A stretch of DNA of 9,548 nucleotides from Kiritimatiellia bacterium (GCA_017548245.1 JAFYMU010000039.1:1-9548), one strand, 5' to 3'; shown: positions 1 through 8,057, counted from the stretch's first letter. Numbers and translations: made by a program. The notes: generated by a model not told the origin, from the sequence alone.

Positions 1-29
1 AAAAAAACTCCAATGCGGGGCATTGGAGT
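1..29 (-). terminator. Rho-independent terminator of the effector/chaperone unit
   Basis: On the minus strand a perfect 10-bp stem, ACTCCAATGC pairing with GCATTGGAGT around a CCC loop, runs straight into a T tract (6-1) that continues to the window edge. It starts 26 nt after the chaperone stop codon. The plus-strand reading has no T tail, so it works in one direction only and closes the module. Confidence 0.95.
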
Positions 30-55
30 GAAAGGTGGCGTTATTGAGATTGTGC

Positions 56-520
56 TTAGACGTGGAGGATGTCTCCACTCAAGAAGCTGAGTTCGGGTTC
101 GTAGGCACTTTCGGTGTCGGCTTCTGCCGAACGGTAGTTGCGGATGATTTCGACCCAGGCTTCAAGGGTGTTCACGAATTGTTCCACTGCGGCAAAGAAG
201 CTGTCTGCATCCAAACTCATCAAGGGCAGTACACGGCAGAGTGTAATATGCTTGGTTTCGGGGTGGATGGAGAAGGTTGCGCCGTGGGTCTCTTGGAAGA
301 GGTATTGCGATTCCAAAAGTAATCGGTAGAGACCTTCCAAGGTTTGTCCCGAGGGAGGCAGGCCTAAATCACCGGTGAAGGCGACTTGGTCTTGCGGGGA
401 GAGGTCGTGAATCGTAAAGTGAAGGTGGTCAATATCAAAGCTATAAACACCATTGGCATCCGACTCAATCGCGAGATTGAGCCGGGTGCCGAATGCCTGA
501 ATTAATTCATGAAACATCAT
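56..520 (-). CDS. CesT-family class I type III secretion chaperone
   Basis: The 154-residue product follows the CesT/SycE pattern along its whole length. Helix 1 is FHELIQAFGTRLNL. Strands follow with YSFDIDHLHFTIHDL, then FTGDLGLPP, and a helix LEGLYRLLLESQYLF. After that come GATFSIHPETKHITLCRVLPL, an LDADSFFAAVEQFV helix and AEAW-type LEAWVEII. Its length and strongly acidic make-up (about 23 Asp/Glu against 6 Lys/Arg) are typical. Such chaperones dimerise in the cytoplasm, hold the N-terminal part of an effector and deliver it to the secretion ATPase. The start at 520 has GGAGGA (537-532) with an 11-nt spacer; a second ATG follows directly. An upstream ATG at 556 would overlap the previous gene and add residues unlike the family. 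It is co-transcribed with the 445-residue gene and may also serve the giant protein. Confidence 0.82.
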   Translation of the reverse strand: MMFHELIQAFGTRLNLAIESDANGVYSFDIDHLHFTIHDLSPQDQVAFTGDLGLPPSGQTLEGLYRLLLESQYLFQETHGATFSIHPETKHITLCRVLPLMSLDADSFFAAVEQFVNTLEAWVEIIRNYRSAEADTESAYEPELSFLSGDILHV

Positions 521-525
521 AAACC

Positions 526-1863
526 TTAAATTCCTCCAAGGATGTTTGCCATGCAAGCCGGGCCGAGGGCGTCAATGTCTTCAGCGGTCATCGGACGCAC
601 GACGGGCTTGCCGTCTTCCATCAAGGGTTCGAACTTGTAGCCGTCCCCATCTTCCACCGGACGCACGATCATGGCGACGGTGCCCACGAGGTGTTCCTTT
701 GCCACGGCCGAGAAATCGTTCCAGTCGCCGGATTGAGCATAGTGGTCGTTCAAGCGGCCGAGGGCTTCAATTTCGTTGTACACCAAGTTTTCAGAACGGA
801 CGGGTTCGTTGTTCATGGGTGCGGCGCTAGCAATGCGACGAAGGGCTTCCACTTCTGCAACGTTCATCTCTTCCTTTTCAATGAGATGTGCGTCTTCGAA
901 TTCCAACAAACGCATGCACTTTTCTTCAAGGCAGACGCCTGCGCCAGGACCCATCAACTTCTTGTAAGCATCCATCTTACCACAGTTTTGAGCTGCAAAG
1001 AAGTTGTCAATTGCCTTTTTTACATAGAGCTTGAGGTTGTCAGAGAGATACTTGTTGAGTTCGCTGACGGTGCTGTAGTCTTCACGATTGAAGCCAGTGC
1101 AACGTTCCGGATGGAAGACGACACCCGTCTGAGAGCTGACGTAGAGGCGCCAATCGTCCAAGTTACGCACATCCACATAGTCGCCATCCTTGCCCTTGTT
1201 CATATCCAAGTACTGGATAGGCGCCCCCTTAAAACTATCCAATTCGTCACATTCGGCTGCGAATTCGTATTCGGGGTTCACGCGGAGGCTCTTATCAACT
1301 TCACATTCCAAGAACTTGAGGATCTTCGTGATGTTGGCGAGCGTACGATATTCATCGCCCTTCTTTTCGAGGTCTGCGATGGACATCTTTTCGGCGCCCA
1401 TGGCCTTGAGCATCACGTCGAACTTACGACGGTAGACATCCACAGTGAAGGTGCCAGCGCCCACGAGGTCAGCCTTCTTCACGATGGCATCAATACGGCG
1501 CATCGTGAGCGGACGGCCCGAGGCGACTTCGCCATTGGCAGTCAGCTTGAAGTCACTGCGCTTGAAATCCTTACCCAAAATGGCCTCCAGGCGATCCATA
1601 AACCCCTTCGTAAAGGTGACCTTACCATCTTCTTCGGTCATCCCCTTCACGTTGAACGCGCGCCCCAAGGCCTTCAACAAGGCGGTACGTGCGGCATTGT
1701 TTTCAGCCTGTGCTTCCTTAGAACGCGACAAAGCCGACAATGCGCCAGAATAGGCGCCATCTTGTTTCAAACCATCACCATCGACATGGATAATTGCATT
1801 TGCATTGTCGAGGTGCAACTGACGGAAGGTGTTCAACGCGGAAGAGTTTAATTCGATTGCCAT
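526..1863 (-). CDS. 445-residue protein sharing the giant protein's N-terminal module; putative type III effector
   Basis: I do not recognise this protein as a named family. It begins MAIELNSSALNTF, matching MTIDLSGLQIF of the giant protein. Both then carry a region with an A.....AL..AF.V pattern, a DF.L strand, and SGRPLTMRRIDAIV here at 115-128. Beyond about residue 130 the two proteins show no obvious similarity. The rest (130-445) is soluble and mixed in charge, with a Cys-containing segment around 290-320 (NCGKMDAYKKL through CLEEKCMRLLEF), but no catalytic motif stands out. There is no signal peptide or membrane helix. The first ATG at 1872 is less likely than 1863. The gene is followed after 5 nt by the chaperone gene, the usual arrangement of a type III effector and its cognate chaperone. 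Effector status is an inference from context. Confidence 0.85.
   Translation of the reverse strand: MAIELNSSALNTFRQLHLDNANAIIHVDGDGLKQDGAYSGALSALSRSKEAQAENNAARTALLKALGRAFNVKGMTEEDGKVTFTKGFMDRLEAILGKDFKRSDFKLTANGEVASGRPLTMRRIDAIVKKADLVGAGTFTVDVYRRKFDVMLKAMGAEKMSIADLEKKGDEYRTLANITKILKFLECEVDKSLRVNPEYEFAAECDELDSFKGAPIQYLDMNKGKDGDYVDVRNLDDWRLYVSSQTGVVFHPERCTGFNREDYSTVSELNKYLSDNLKLYVKKAIDNFFAAQNCGKMDAYKKLMGPGAGVCLEEKCMRLLEFEDAHLIEKEEMNVAEVEALRRIASAAPMNNEPVRSENLVYNEIEALGRLNDHYAQSGDWNDFSAVAKEHLVGTVAMIVRPVEDGDGYKFEPLMEDGKPVVRPMTAEDIDALGPACMANILGGI
532..537 (-). promoter_or_regulatory. Shine-Dalgarno of the chaperone gene
   Basis: GGAGGA sits inside the last codons of the 445-residue gene (encoding the final Gly-Gly), 11 nt before the ATG at 520. 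The spacer is longer than ideal. The stop codon of the preceding gene falls between it and the start, so coupled translation is likely. Confidence 0.65.
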
Positions 1864-1871
1864 AGGAGCCA

Positions 1872-1877
1872 TCCTTT
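1872..1877 (-). promoter_or_regulatory. Shine-Dalgarno that sets the start of the 445-residue protein
   Basis: AAAGGA (1877-1872) is 8 nt before the ATG at 1863, the same spacing as the giant gene's AAGGA. It abuts and overlaps the alternative ATG at 1872 and cannot serve that codon. The later start also makes MAIEL align with the giant protein's MTIDL. Confidence 0.75.
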
Positions 1878-1895
1878 CTTGATTATTCTGCCCTT

Positions 1896-1923
1896 AATAC
1901 AAACGAACTTCCCAAAAGTTACA
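1896..1923 (-). promoter_or_regulatory. Candidate promoter box TGTAAC-N16-TGTATT before the 445-residue gene
   Basis: The minus strand has TGTAAC (1923-1918), 16 nt containing TTTT and CGT, then TGTATT (1901-1896), ending 32 nt before the ATG. The same blocks and spacing occur at 8166-8193 before the giant gene. The intervening AACTT-TTGGG-AAGTT is also a short inverted repeat. Read as a sigma-70 promoter it would be TTGTAA-N19-TATTAA, with an overlong spacer. Because a terminator lies upstream, a promoter is expected somewhere in 1864-1975. Confidence 0.4.
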
Positions 1924-1975
1924 ACCCCAAACAACTTTTTTTGAAAATTTTAAAAACGCCCCTTTTTGGAGCCCT

Positions 1976-2017
1976 AAAAACAACTGCTGCGAACCAGGGT
2001 TAACCGATTCGCAGCAG
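1976..2017 (-). terminator. Rho-independent terminator of the giant gene
   Basis: On the minus strand a perfect 10-bp stem, CTGCTGCGAA pairing with TTCGCAGCAG, encloses a 14-nt loop that itself contains GGTTAACC. It is followed at once by TTGTTTTT. It starts 37 nt after the stop codon of the giant gene, so the downstream pair of genes probably needs its own promoter. Confidence 0.9.
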
Positions 2018-2025
2018 ATGTTGGT

Positions 2026-2042
2026 AATCTATTCGTTAGATT
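2026..2042 (-). other. Small hairpin after the giant gene's stop codon
   Basis: A perfect 6-bp inverted repeat, AATCTA and TAGATT around a 5-nt loop, begins 12 nt after the stop codon. It has no T-tract and lies just before the strong terminator at 1976-2017, so it may only stabilise the transcript end or be incidental. Confidence 0.35.
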
Positions 2043-2054
2043 GTATGCGTGGCG

Positions 2055-5000
2055 TTAACCATTCACAGGGAAGCGGAAGTGGATGAGTGCATCGCGGACC
2101 AACAGGCCCGAACCGTTCACTTCCTGTGCGTAGGCTTCGTCATAGAGACGTGCGTAGTTCGCGTTGGAGAGACGATGCACTGCGTCTGCAATGCCGCCGA
2201 CGCGGTCCGCGAAGAACTGCATCGCAATGCGAACGATATGCGTCTTCATTTCGGCCGTGGTGGCATCGGTGATGATGCCTTCTGCGCGCAGTTCATCTTC
2301 CAAGAGGTTGAGGTTAAACTTGAGCGTCGTCAAGAAGAGTGCACGGTTGGACGAACCCTTGAGCGAACCTGCCTTGCCATCCAAGCCCGGCAGTTCCAAC
2401 GGATGCTGGAAGTCCTGCGCCACACGGGCAATCGCCTTGACCACCTGCACATCAACGGTTCCGCCGGCACAGGCATTCACATAAGCCTGCACACGTGCTG
2501 CACTGCCTTCCACACGTTCGGCCACTTCGCGTTCCTTGGACTTTGCCGAGAGCATGTCGAAGAAGATCGGCACGGACATCGTTCCGAGGCTCTTCAATGC
2601 GGGCTGCAAGTTCGAGTTCACCACGTTGGCAATCGCATAGACAAAGGCGCCGTCTTCCGGTTCCTCTGCGCGATTAGGACCAAACATCGACATGGCGTGC
2701 TGATAGGTACGCACAGCCTTGACGAAGGCAAGGGCCATTTCCTTCGAGGCCGTCTCCATGCGCGTGGGGTCATTTCCGTCACGAGCGGCGAGGAAGGCCG
2801 TCAACTTTGCACGCAGATCATCGCCCGTATTGGTGTAGATTTCAATGTTACGACCATTGGAAATGTTGCCGGTCTTCGCCTCAGTCAAACGTTCCACCAA
2901 CGGCAAAATCGATGCATCAAAGGTGGCGCGATCAGCAAAGGCGACCTTCAATTCTTCCACGAGCACGGGCAAGCGTTCGGTATCGAAGGTGTTCTTGCGG
3001 CTGAGCATGGCGGCGCCGAAGTGCGGTTCCAACTCATCTGCGAGCTGCTTGTAGGTCTTGTCACCTTCATGGTTGAGGAAGCGCTTCACGGCATCCAAGG
3101 CATCGCGAACGCCATTCGAGACCGAGGCCGTATCGGCGGGAATCGCGGGCACATCGGTCGGCGCAATGGCGAGACGACCCATCGCGAGGCGGAGTTCGTT
3201 CATCACCGCGCTCATTTCCTCCACGGCACCACCGAGACGCATCTGGCACTGCGCGAAGTTGTAGATCGGGCCCGGGATTTCAATGCCATGACGCTGCAGG
3301 CACATGAGGGCGGCGAAGATACGGCGACCGGCGTCCGTCGTGGTGCCCTTGTTGAGAATTTCGTGCAACTCACGGGTCAATTCGCCATTGCCATTCTTGC
3401 TATCGTAGACGGCGCGACCTTCGTCGGAGATAAGGGCCTTGAAGGAGGCTTCAAAATAGTTCTCGCGACCATACATGGCTGCGGCCATCATCTTCAAGAC
3501 GTGCGTGCGCTCTTCCTTCGTCAAGTGCGTGGCATTACCGAAGTCAATCACCGTCAACCCTTCGCCATCGGTCATGATGTTACCGGCGTGCAAGTCGCCA
3601 TGGTAGAAACCATTGCCGTAGAGTGCTTCCTGCACCCACTTTTCGGTGAGCTGCAAGAGGTAGTCCTGACGCGTCTTGGCATCATTGTAGAGGTGAATCA
3701 ACTGTGCCTCGGCGACACGGAGGCTACCTGGATCCTTGAAGTAGGCGTTATTGGGCGGATTTACGCCACCCATAATCTCACGAGCCTTTTCACGGGTGTT
3801 GGCCATGAAGCGGTCATAGGTTTCACCCGGTGCCTTCTTCAAGATCAACGAATCCATGGTCGGCGGCACCGACGGGTGCACTTCCATTGAGTGGAGCTTG
3901 TTCATCGTCACCACGCGCTGCGTCGTACGCACCACGCCATCGGTGTAAATCATCACCGGCTGTTCGTAGACGTTACGAGCGTAGTTGATGTTCGTCTTTT
4001 CCTTGGTGAAGTCGAGTTCTTCAAGGATACGCGCATACTGACCTTCAAAGGTCTTCTCCATGCCAGGCGTTGCCTTTGCGGCTTCGACAAAACGGCGACG
4101 TTCGTTCTCAATAATCGTCTTCACGTTCGGACGCAACAACTTGACCACGCATTCCTCGCCATTGGGATGTTCATCCGTAATCATCTTGCAGAGGAAGGCC
4201 TGACCCACCGAGGCGGCACCCAACGAACGCATCACTTCAATCGACTTAATCGCACCGCCCGAACGTTCCACGATGTCCAACAAGTGCGCCTTCACAATGC
4301 CTTCGGGAATCGGCTGAAGATTCGACTTCATATCCTTCAACGCATCGCGCATATCTTCACCAAAGGCATCCACGGGAAGCGCCTGAAGCATCTTCTGGAG
4401 CAAGGGACCTGCCCCCTTAAAGAGCGCGCCCACCACTTGACCCGGCGTGGAGTTGGCATCGGTATTGCGGAACAAGGAGGCCAACATCTGACGGCCTTCC
4501 TGCGGCGTGGCCTCTGCGAAGTAACGCGAGAGCACTTCGTTCATGAACTTACCATAACCGCACGAGGAGTCTGTCAACGCACCACCGACCAAACGGTCAA
4601 AGGAGAGCTGCCAGATGGGCGATTCGGTGCGCTGTTCCACCTCGCCTGCCTCTTCGGGCATGTTGGCGCGCAACTTCTCGTTAATCGTCTCCTGAATCTG
4701 CGTCATTGCCGTCTGCACCAAGCCGTCCATGGCCTCGTCCAAACCTGCAATCTGCGGAATCATGCTGAGAATCGCACCCGAGAGCTGATCGGCGGTGGTC
4801 TGCCCCGTCATGATGGCGCCCTTCAAGGTCTTGTTGCCCTCAATCTTTGCGGCAAGCGCCGAGGCACGTTCGCCTTCTGGAAGGTTAGAAACCTCCAACA
4901 TCACCGAGAAGGCAGCCTTGAAGACCTGCTTCATCGCGGCCTTCTGGAAGGCATTGGCGCCTTCGACCTTAGGCATACCCTCGGTCATCTCTGCAAAACG

Positions 5001-8000
5001 TTCGGCCAACACCGTGCGCATGGGTTCGGCAAGCCCTGCGAGCGACTCGGCGGGATTCATCACAATCTCAATAAAGGTATCGAGATTCTGCTTGAGCAAA
5101 TTCACAATGCGCAACCCACCCTCGCCCTTGCGTTGGGCCTCGTCATAGGAGATGATGTCGGCATTCATAATCAAGTCTGCGAGGAGATTACGCGCCTTTT
5201 CCTGGGTGGCGGCAAGACGTACCTTGGGGTCAAAACTCACCACCGGACGCGCAGCAGGACGTTCGGCCATAACGACCTTGCGGTTCAATTCCTCAACGCC
5301 CGTACGCACCATCGCCGTATGGAGGTCACGAATTTCTTCACCCGTGAAGACGTCATTACGCGTATTGGCGGAGAGCACGGCATTGGCCACGGTCTTATTC
5401 ACGGAACCGGTTTCGGTCGTGTAGTAACCCTTCAACGCATTGGCGGCGATCGAACGCAACATCGCCGTCGGCACCGTTGCGAAGGACGACGCAGGGATTT
5501 CGAGGCGGTCGGCCACGATACGCAAGCAGATTTCACGGGTGTGCGAGGTGCTCCCCTGCACGTCGGCCAAATCTTCCGTGGAGAGTTCGGGCAACATACG
5601 CAAGATGGTCGCCGCGCCAAAACGGTCCACATGCGAGACCATATCCGACTCAAAGATATTCACAAAGCCAGTAGCCGTCTGCGAACCTGCCACCTTGGTG
5701 CCATTCACGGTGATCTGAAGCGCGCCATTGATGGTCTGGTTCAACTGCACGGTCTTTTCATTAAAGGTAAGGGTTGCCTGCTTGACGCCACCATCCTTGG
5801 CGAAGGCGCGCAAGGTCTTGATCATGCTCACCATGTCCTTACCAGAAATCGACGTCGAGGACGGTAACTTGTTACCAGTGAAGAGCGCAATGGCATCTGC
5901 GGTGCGGCCAGGCTTAATGGCGGTCAAGGGGTCCACCAACTTATTGGCGCGGTAGAGACGGAAGAGCGTCTGGAGGTCCGCGTTGTTGATTTCCTGCACA
6001 TCCTTATGCAAGATGCGGTGGAAGAAGGCGGGCAAATCATCGAGTTTGTTATCGCGCAAACGGGCCAACGCCATCAGCTTCTTGAGGTCATCGGTCGTCA
6101 CCGTGGCGATATCGTAACCACAATCCTTGACGAGCTTCGCCATGGCCGAGATGTTATCGGTATTGAAGCCCCACGTCGTGTCTGCAAAGGCCTGCGGATT
6201 ATCCAAGTCTTCAAAGTCCGGAGGCGAAGCCATCAACTCTGCGGTCTTGTGAATCGCCTTCAAGAAGTCCACCGACACATTGAGCGGCAATTCGCCATGC
6301 TTCAATGCATCGTACACGCTAACATCATCGCCCCTGCGATTATCCACCGTCTTGAAGATCACGGTGATGTTCGAAGCAGAACACTGCATGCAGCGACGCA
6401 ACGTGAAGAGTTCGCGCGCATCTAACGACTGCAAGAACTGCATTGCTTCGTTCGGCACGCCATCGCGGCCAAAGCGACGGAAGAAGTCCTGCAAATGCAG
6501 ATTGGCGAGACGGTCTTCGGGTACTTCCGAGAGCAACGAGGCCACGGCCCAACCCAAACGTGCTTCACCGGTACGATCGGCGGGTGCTTCAGCGGCAACC
6601 TCTTCCAACACGCGATCCAACGTCCAACCTTCGTAAGGCACAGCCGTATTTTGCACCTGTGCAGCGGCCCCTGTTTCAGCGCGAGCAAAGACCCCCACCA
6701 TTTCCATTGCGGGAATCTTATTGGCCGTTAACACCGTTTCATCGGCATAGCGAAGGGCGGGATTGTCAGCGTAAGCTGGATTCGCCAGGGAGAGCGTCGA
6801 GAAGAAGGAGTTCAATGTCTGACGGAGCGAGAGGAGCTTGCTGATGTTGGCCTTAAAGGGTTCGGGCACGGTTGCCAAATCCAAGGGGGCCGCCGAATCA
6901 TTACCCTGGGCAGTGGCCAACTCGGGATAGGCCTTGAAGAGCGCATCCATTTCGGCGGAGTAAGCGTTGAGCAAACGCGTGCTTTCGGCGGTGATGTTGG
7001 CATACATCTGCGCAATCGACATCGCGGGTTCGACACCACGACGCATCAACGGCGAAAAACCTTCCTTCGTGGCCAATCCTTCATAAGCGTTGTATGCCAC
7101 GTGCCACGCTTCGCCGTAACCCGCCTTTTCGCCAAAACCGATATCCACCGAAAAACGGGTCATTGCCTGCGATTCGGCCATGAAGGGGTCTGCGGCCATG
7201 TGCACCACGCCCGTTTCAAAGTTGTCGGAGTCCTTCAACGAAGCCTTCAAGAAGGCGGCCAACTGACCGTCCGCATCTGGCACAGAGACGGTGCGCGAAA
7301 TGCCACGACCGGTCTCATCTGCGGCCACGGCGCAAAGGGCAAAGTAACGACACAAGGCGTTCGCGCGCTGCGTGTCAGCTGGCAAGGTCTCGCCATGCTT
7401 CAACTTTGCCAAGGTATCCACGGCAAGCATCACATCGGCTTCAATCTTACCCTTGATGTCGTCAATCTTAGAGGCGAGATCGGCGGCCTTAATGCCCTTG
7501 GTGTAAACCTTGAGGGCGCTCAACGGCAAATCAAAGCTCTTCTCTGAGATTAAGGGGATGTCCAACGAAAGGGGTTTGCGACCTTCTGCAATGGCGATAC
7601 GGTCAAAGGCCGCTTCCATGTATTCGGAACGCTGCAAGTAGTCCGAGAAGTGTTCGCGGATTGCATTCGCCTCCTGACGCGAGGGCGCGGCCTTAGCCGT
7701 CACATCACGAATCGCCGTCATCACCGCACGAATACGACGCATCGTGAGCGGACGCGAGGAGGTTACCGTACCTTCACGAAGGTTGAAGTCTTCAATCTTG
7801 AGCACATCGCGCACCTCTTTTGGGAGGTCATTGAGCGAACGGACACCGAAGGCCGAGGTCAACGCATCGGCAAAATTGCGACGGGCCACATTATTGGCCT
7901 CGTGCACATAACGATTGGAGGGAATCTGTTTGACGCGAAAACGACCTAACACGCCCTCTTGGGTCGATTCACACTGAACGCGTGCCCCACCCCCAAGATC

Positions 8001-8057
8001 ACGGTTATTCAGAATAGCGTCATTAAAAATCTGAAGACCAGACAGATCAATTGTCAT
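2055..8057 (-). CDS. Giant 2000-residue protein with ABC1/UbiB-type kinase-like domain; putative type III effector
   Basis: Residues 1-120 form a module shared with the 445-residue protein downstream, including SRPLTMRRIRAVM (101-113). Residues 120-1200 are Ala- and Leu-rich, appear mostly helical and resemble nothing I recognise. Residues about 1200-1620 look like an ABC1/UbiB atypical kinase: loop SLGAASVGQAF (1278-1288), candidate ATP-binding Lys1306 in VVKLLRP, EELDFTKEKTN (1346-1356), HGDLHAGN (1486-1493) with catalytic Asp1488 and Asn1493, and DFG (1505-1507). Residues 1620-2000 are unassigned. No signal peptide or membrane segment is visible, and ordinary UbiB proteins are about 540 residues with a C-terminal membrane anchor, so this is not the ubiquinone-pathway protein. 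The start has AAGGA with an 8-nt spacer and aligns with its sibling's start. The sibling and a class I chaperone downstream suggest type III secretion. Kinase or ATPase activity is inferred. Confidence 0.9.
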   Translation of the reverse strand: MTIDLSGLQIFNDAILNNRDLGGGARVQCESTQEGVLGRFRVKQIPSNRYVHEANNVARRNFADALTSAFGVRSLNDLPKEVRDVLKIEDFNLREGTVTSSRPLTMRRIRAVMTAIRDVTAKAAPSRQEANAIREHFSDYLQRSEYMEAAFDRIAIAEGRKPLSLDIPLISEKSFDLPLSALKVYTKGIKAADLASKIDDIKGKIEADVMLAVDTLAKLKHGETLPADTQRANALCRYFALCAVAADETGRGISRTVSVPDADGQLAAFLKASLKDSDNFETGVVHMAADPFMAESQAMTRFSVDIGFGEKAGYGEAWHVAYNAYEGLATKEGFSPLMRRGVEPAMSIAQMYANITAESTRLLNAYSAEMDALFKAYPELATAQGNDSAAPLDLATVPEPFKANISKLLSLRQTLNSFFSTLSLANPAYADNPALRYADETVLTANKIPAMEMVGVFARAETGAAAQVQNTAVPYEGWTLDRVLEEVAAEAPADRTGEARLGWAVASLLSEVPEDRLANLHLQDFFRRFGRDGVPNEAMQFLQSLDARELFTLRRCMQCSASNITVIFKTVDNRRGDDVSVYDALKHGELPLNVSVDFLKAIHKTAELMASPPDFEDLDNPQAFADTTWGFNTDNISAMAKLVKDCGYDIATVTTDDLKKLMALARLRDNKLDDLPAFFHRILHKDVQEINNADLQTLFRLYRANKLVDPLTAIKPGRTADAIALFTGNKLPSSTSISGKDMVSMIKTLRAFAKDGGVKQATLTFNEKTVQLNQTINGALQITVNGTKVAGSQTATGFVNIFESDMVSHVDRFGAATILRMLPELSTEDLADVQGSTSHTREICLRIVADRLEIPASSFATVPTAMLRSIAANALKGYYTTETGSVNKTVANAVLSANTRNDVFTGEEIRDLHTAMVRTGVEELNRKVVMAERPAARPVVSFDPKVRLAATQEKARNLLADLIMNADIISYDEAQRKGEGGLRIVNLLKQNLDTFIEIVMNPAESLAGLAEPMRTVLAERFAEMTEGMPKVEGANAFQKAAMKQVFKAAFSVMLEVSNLPEGERASALAAKIEGNKTLKGAIMTGQTTADQLSGAILSMIPQIAGLDEAMDGLVQTAMTQIQETINEKLRANMPEEAGEVEQRTESPIWQLSFDRLVGGALTDSSCGYGKFMNEVLSRYFAEATPQEGRQMLASLFRNTDANSTPGQVVGALFKGAGPLLQKMLQALPVDAFGEDMRDALKDMKSNLQPIPEGIVKAHLLDIVERSGGAIKSIEVMRSLGAASVGQAFLCKMITDEHPNGEECVVKLLRPNVKTIIENERRRFVEAAKATPGMEKTFEGQYARILEELDFTKEKTNINYARNVYEQPVMIYTDGVVRTTQRVVTMNKLHSMEVHPSVPPTMDSLILKKAPGETYDRFMANTREKAREIMGGVNPPNNAYFKDPGSLRVAEAQLIHLYNDAKTRQDYLLQLTEKWVQEALYGNGFYHGDLHAGNIMTDGEGLTVIDFGNATHLTKEERTHVLKMMAAAMYGRENYFEASFKALISDEGRAVYDSKNGNGELTRELHEILNKGTTTDAGRRIFAALMCLQRHGIEIPGPIYNFAQCQMRLGGAVEEMSAVMNELRLAMGRLAIAPTDVPAIPADTASVSNGVRDALDAVKRFLNHEGDKTYKQLADELEPHFGAAMLSRKNTFDTERLPVLVEELKVAFADRATFDASILPLVERLTEAKTGNISNGRNIEIYTNTGDDLRAKLTAFLAARDGNDPTRMETASKEMALAFVKAVRTYQHAMSMFGPNRAEEPEDGAFVYAIANVVNSNLQPALKSLGTMSVPIFFDMLSAKSKEREVAERVEGSAARVQAYVNACAGGTVDVQVVKAIARVAQDFQHPLELPGLDGKAGSLKGSSNRALFLTTLKFNLNLLEDELRAEGIITDATTAEMKTHIVRIAMQFFADRVGGIADAVHRLSNANYARLYDEAYAQEVNGSGLLVRDALIHFRFPVNG

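Noticed and set aside
518..556. Upstream ATG at 556 as the chaperone start
   Set aside because: It would overlap the preceding gene by 31 nt and add MHGKHPWRNLRF, which does not fit the family; the ATG at 520 has a Shine-Dalgarno and gives the usual N-terminal helix.
691..1851. A 386-residue plus-strand frame opposite the 445-residue gene
   Set aside because: It is in the same antisense register, its composition resembles no real protein family, and no ribosome binding site or promoter supports it.
2049..5867. Two long plus-strand open frames (613 and 658 residues) opposite the giant gene
   Set aside because: They lie in exact antisense codon register to the giant gene. Their products are rich in His, Arg, Gly and Cys with no recognisable motif, and the frame is open only because the sense gene avoids TTA, CTA and TCA.
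2055..8057. Giant gene as the ubiquinone-pathway kinase UbiB
   Set aside because: It is almost four times too long, has no C-terminal membrane helices, has degenerate signature motifs and no ubi genes nearby.
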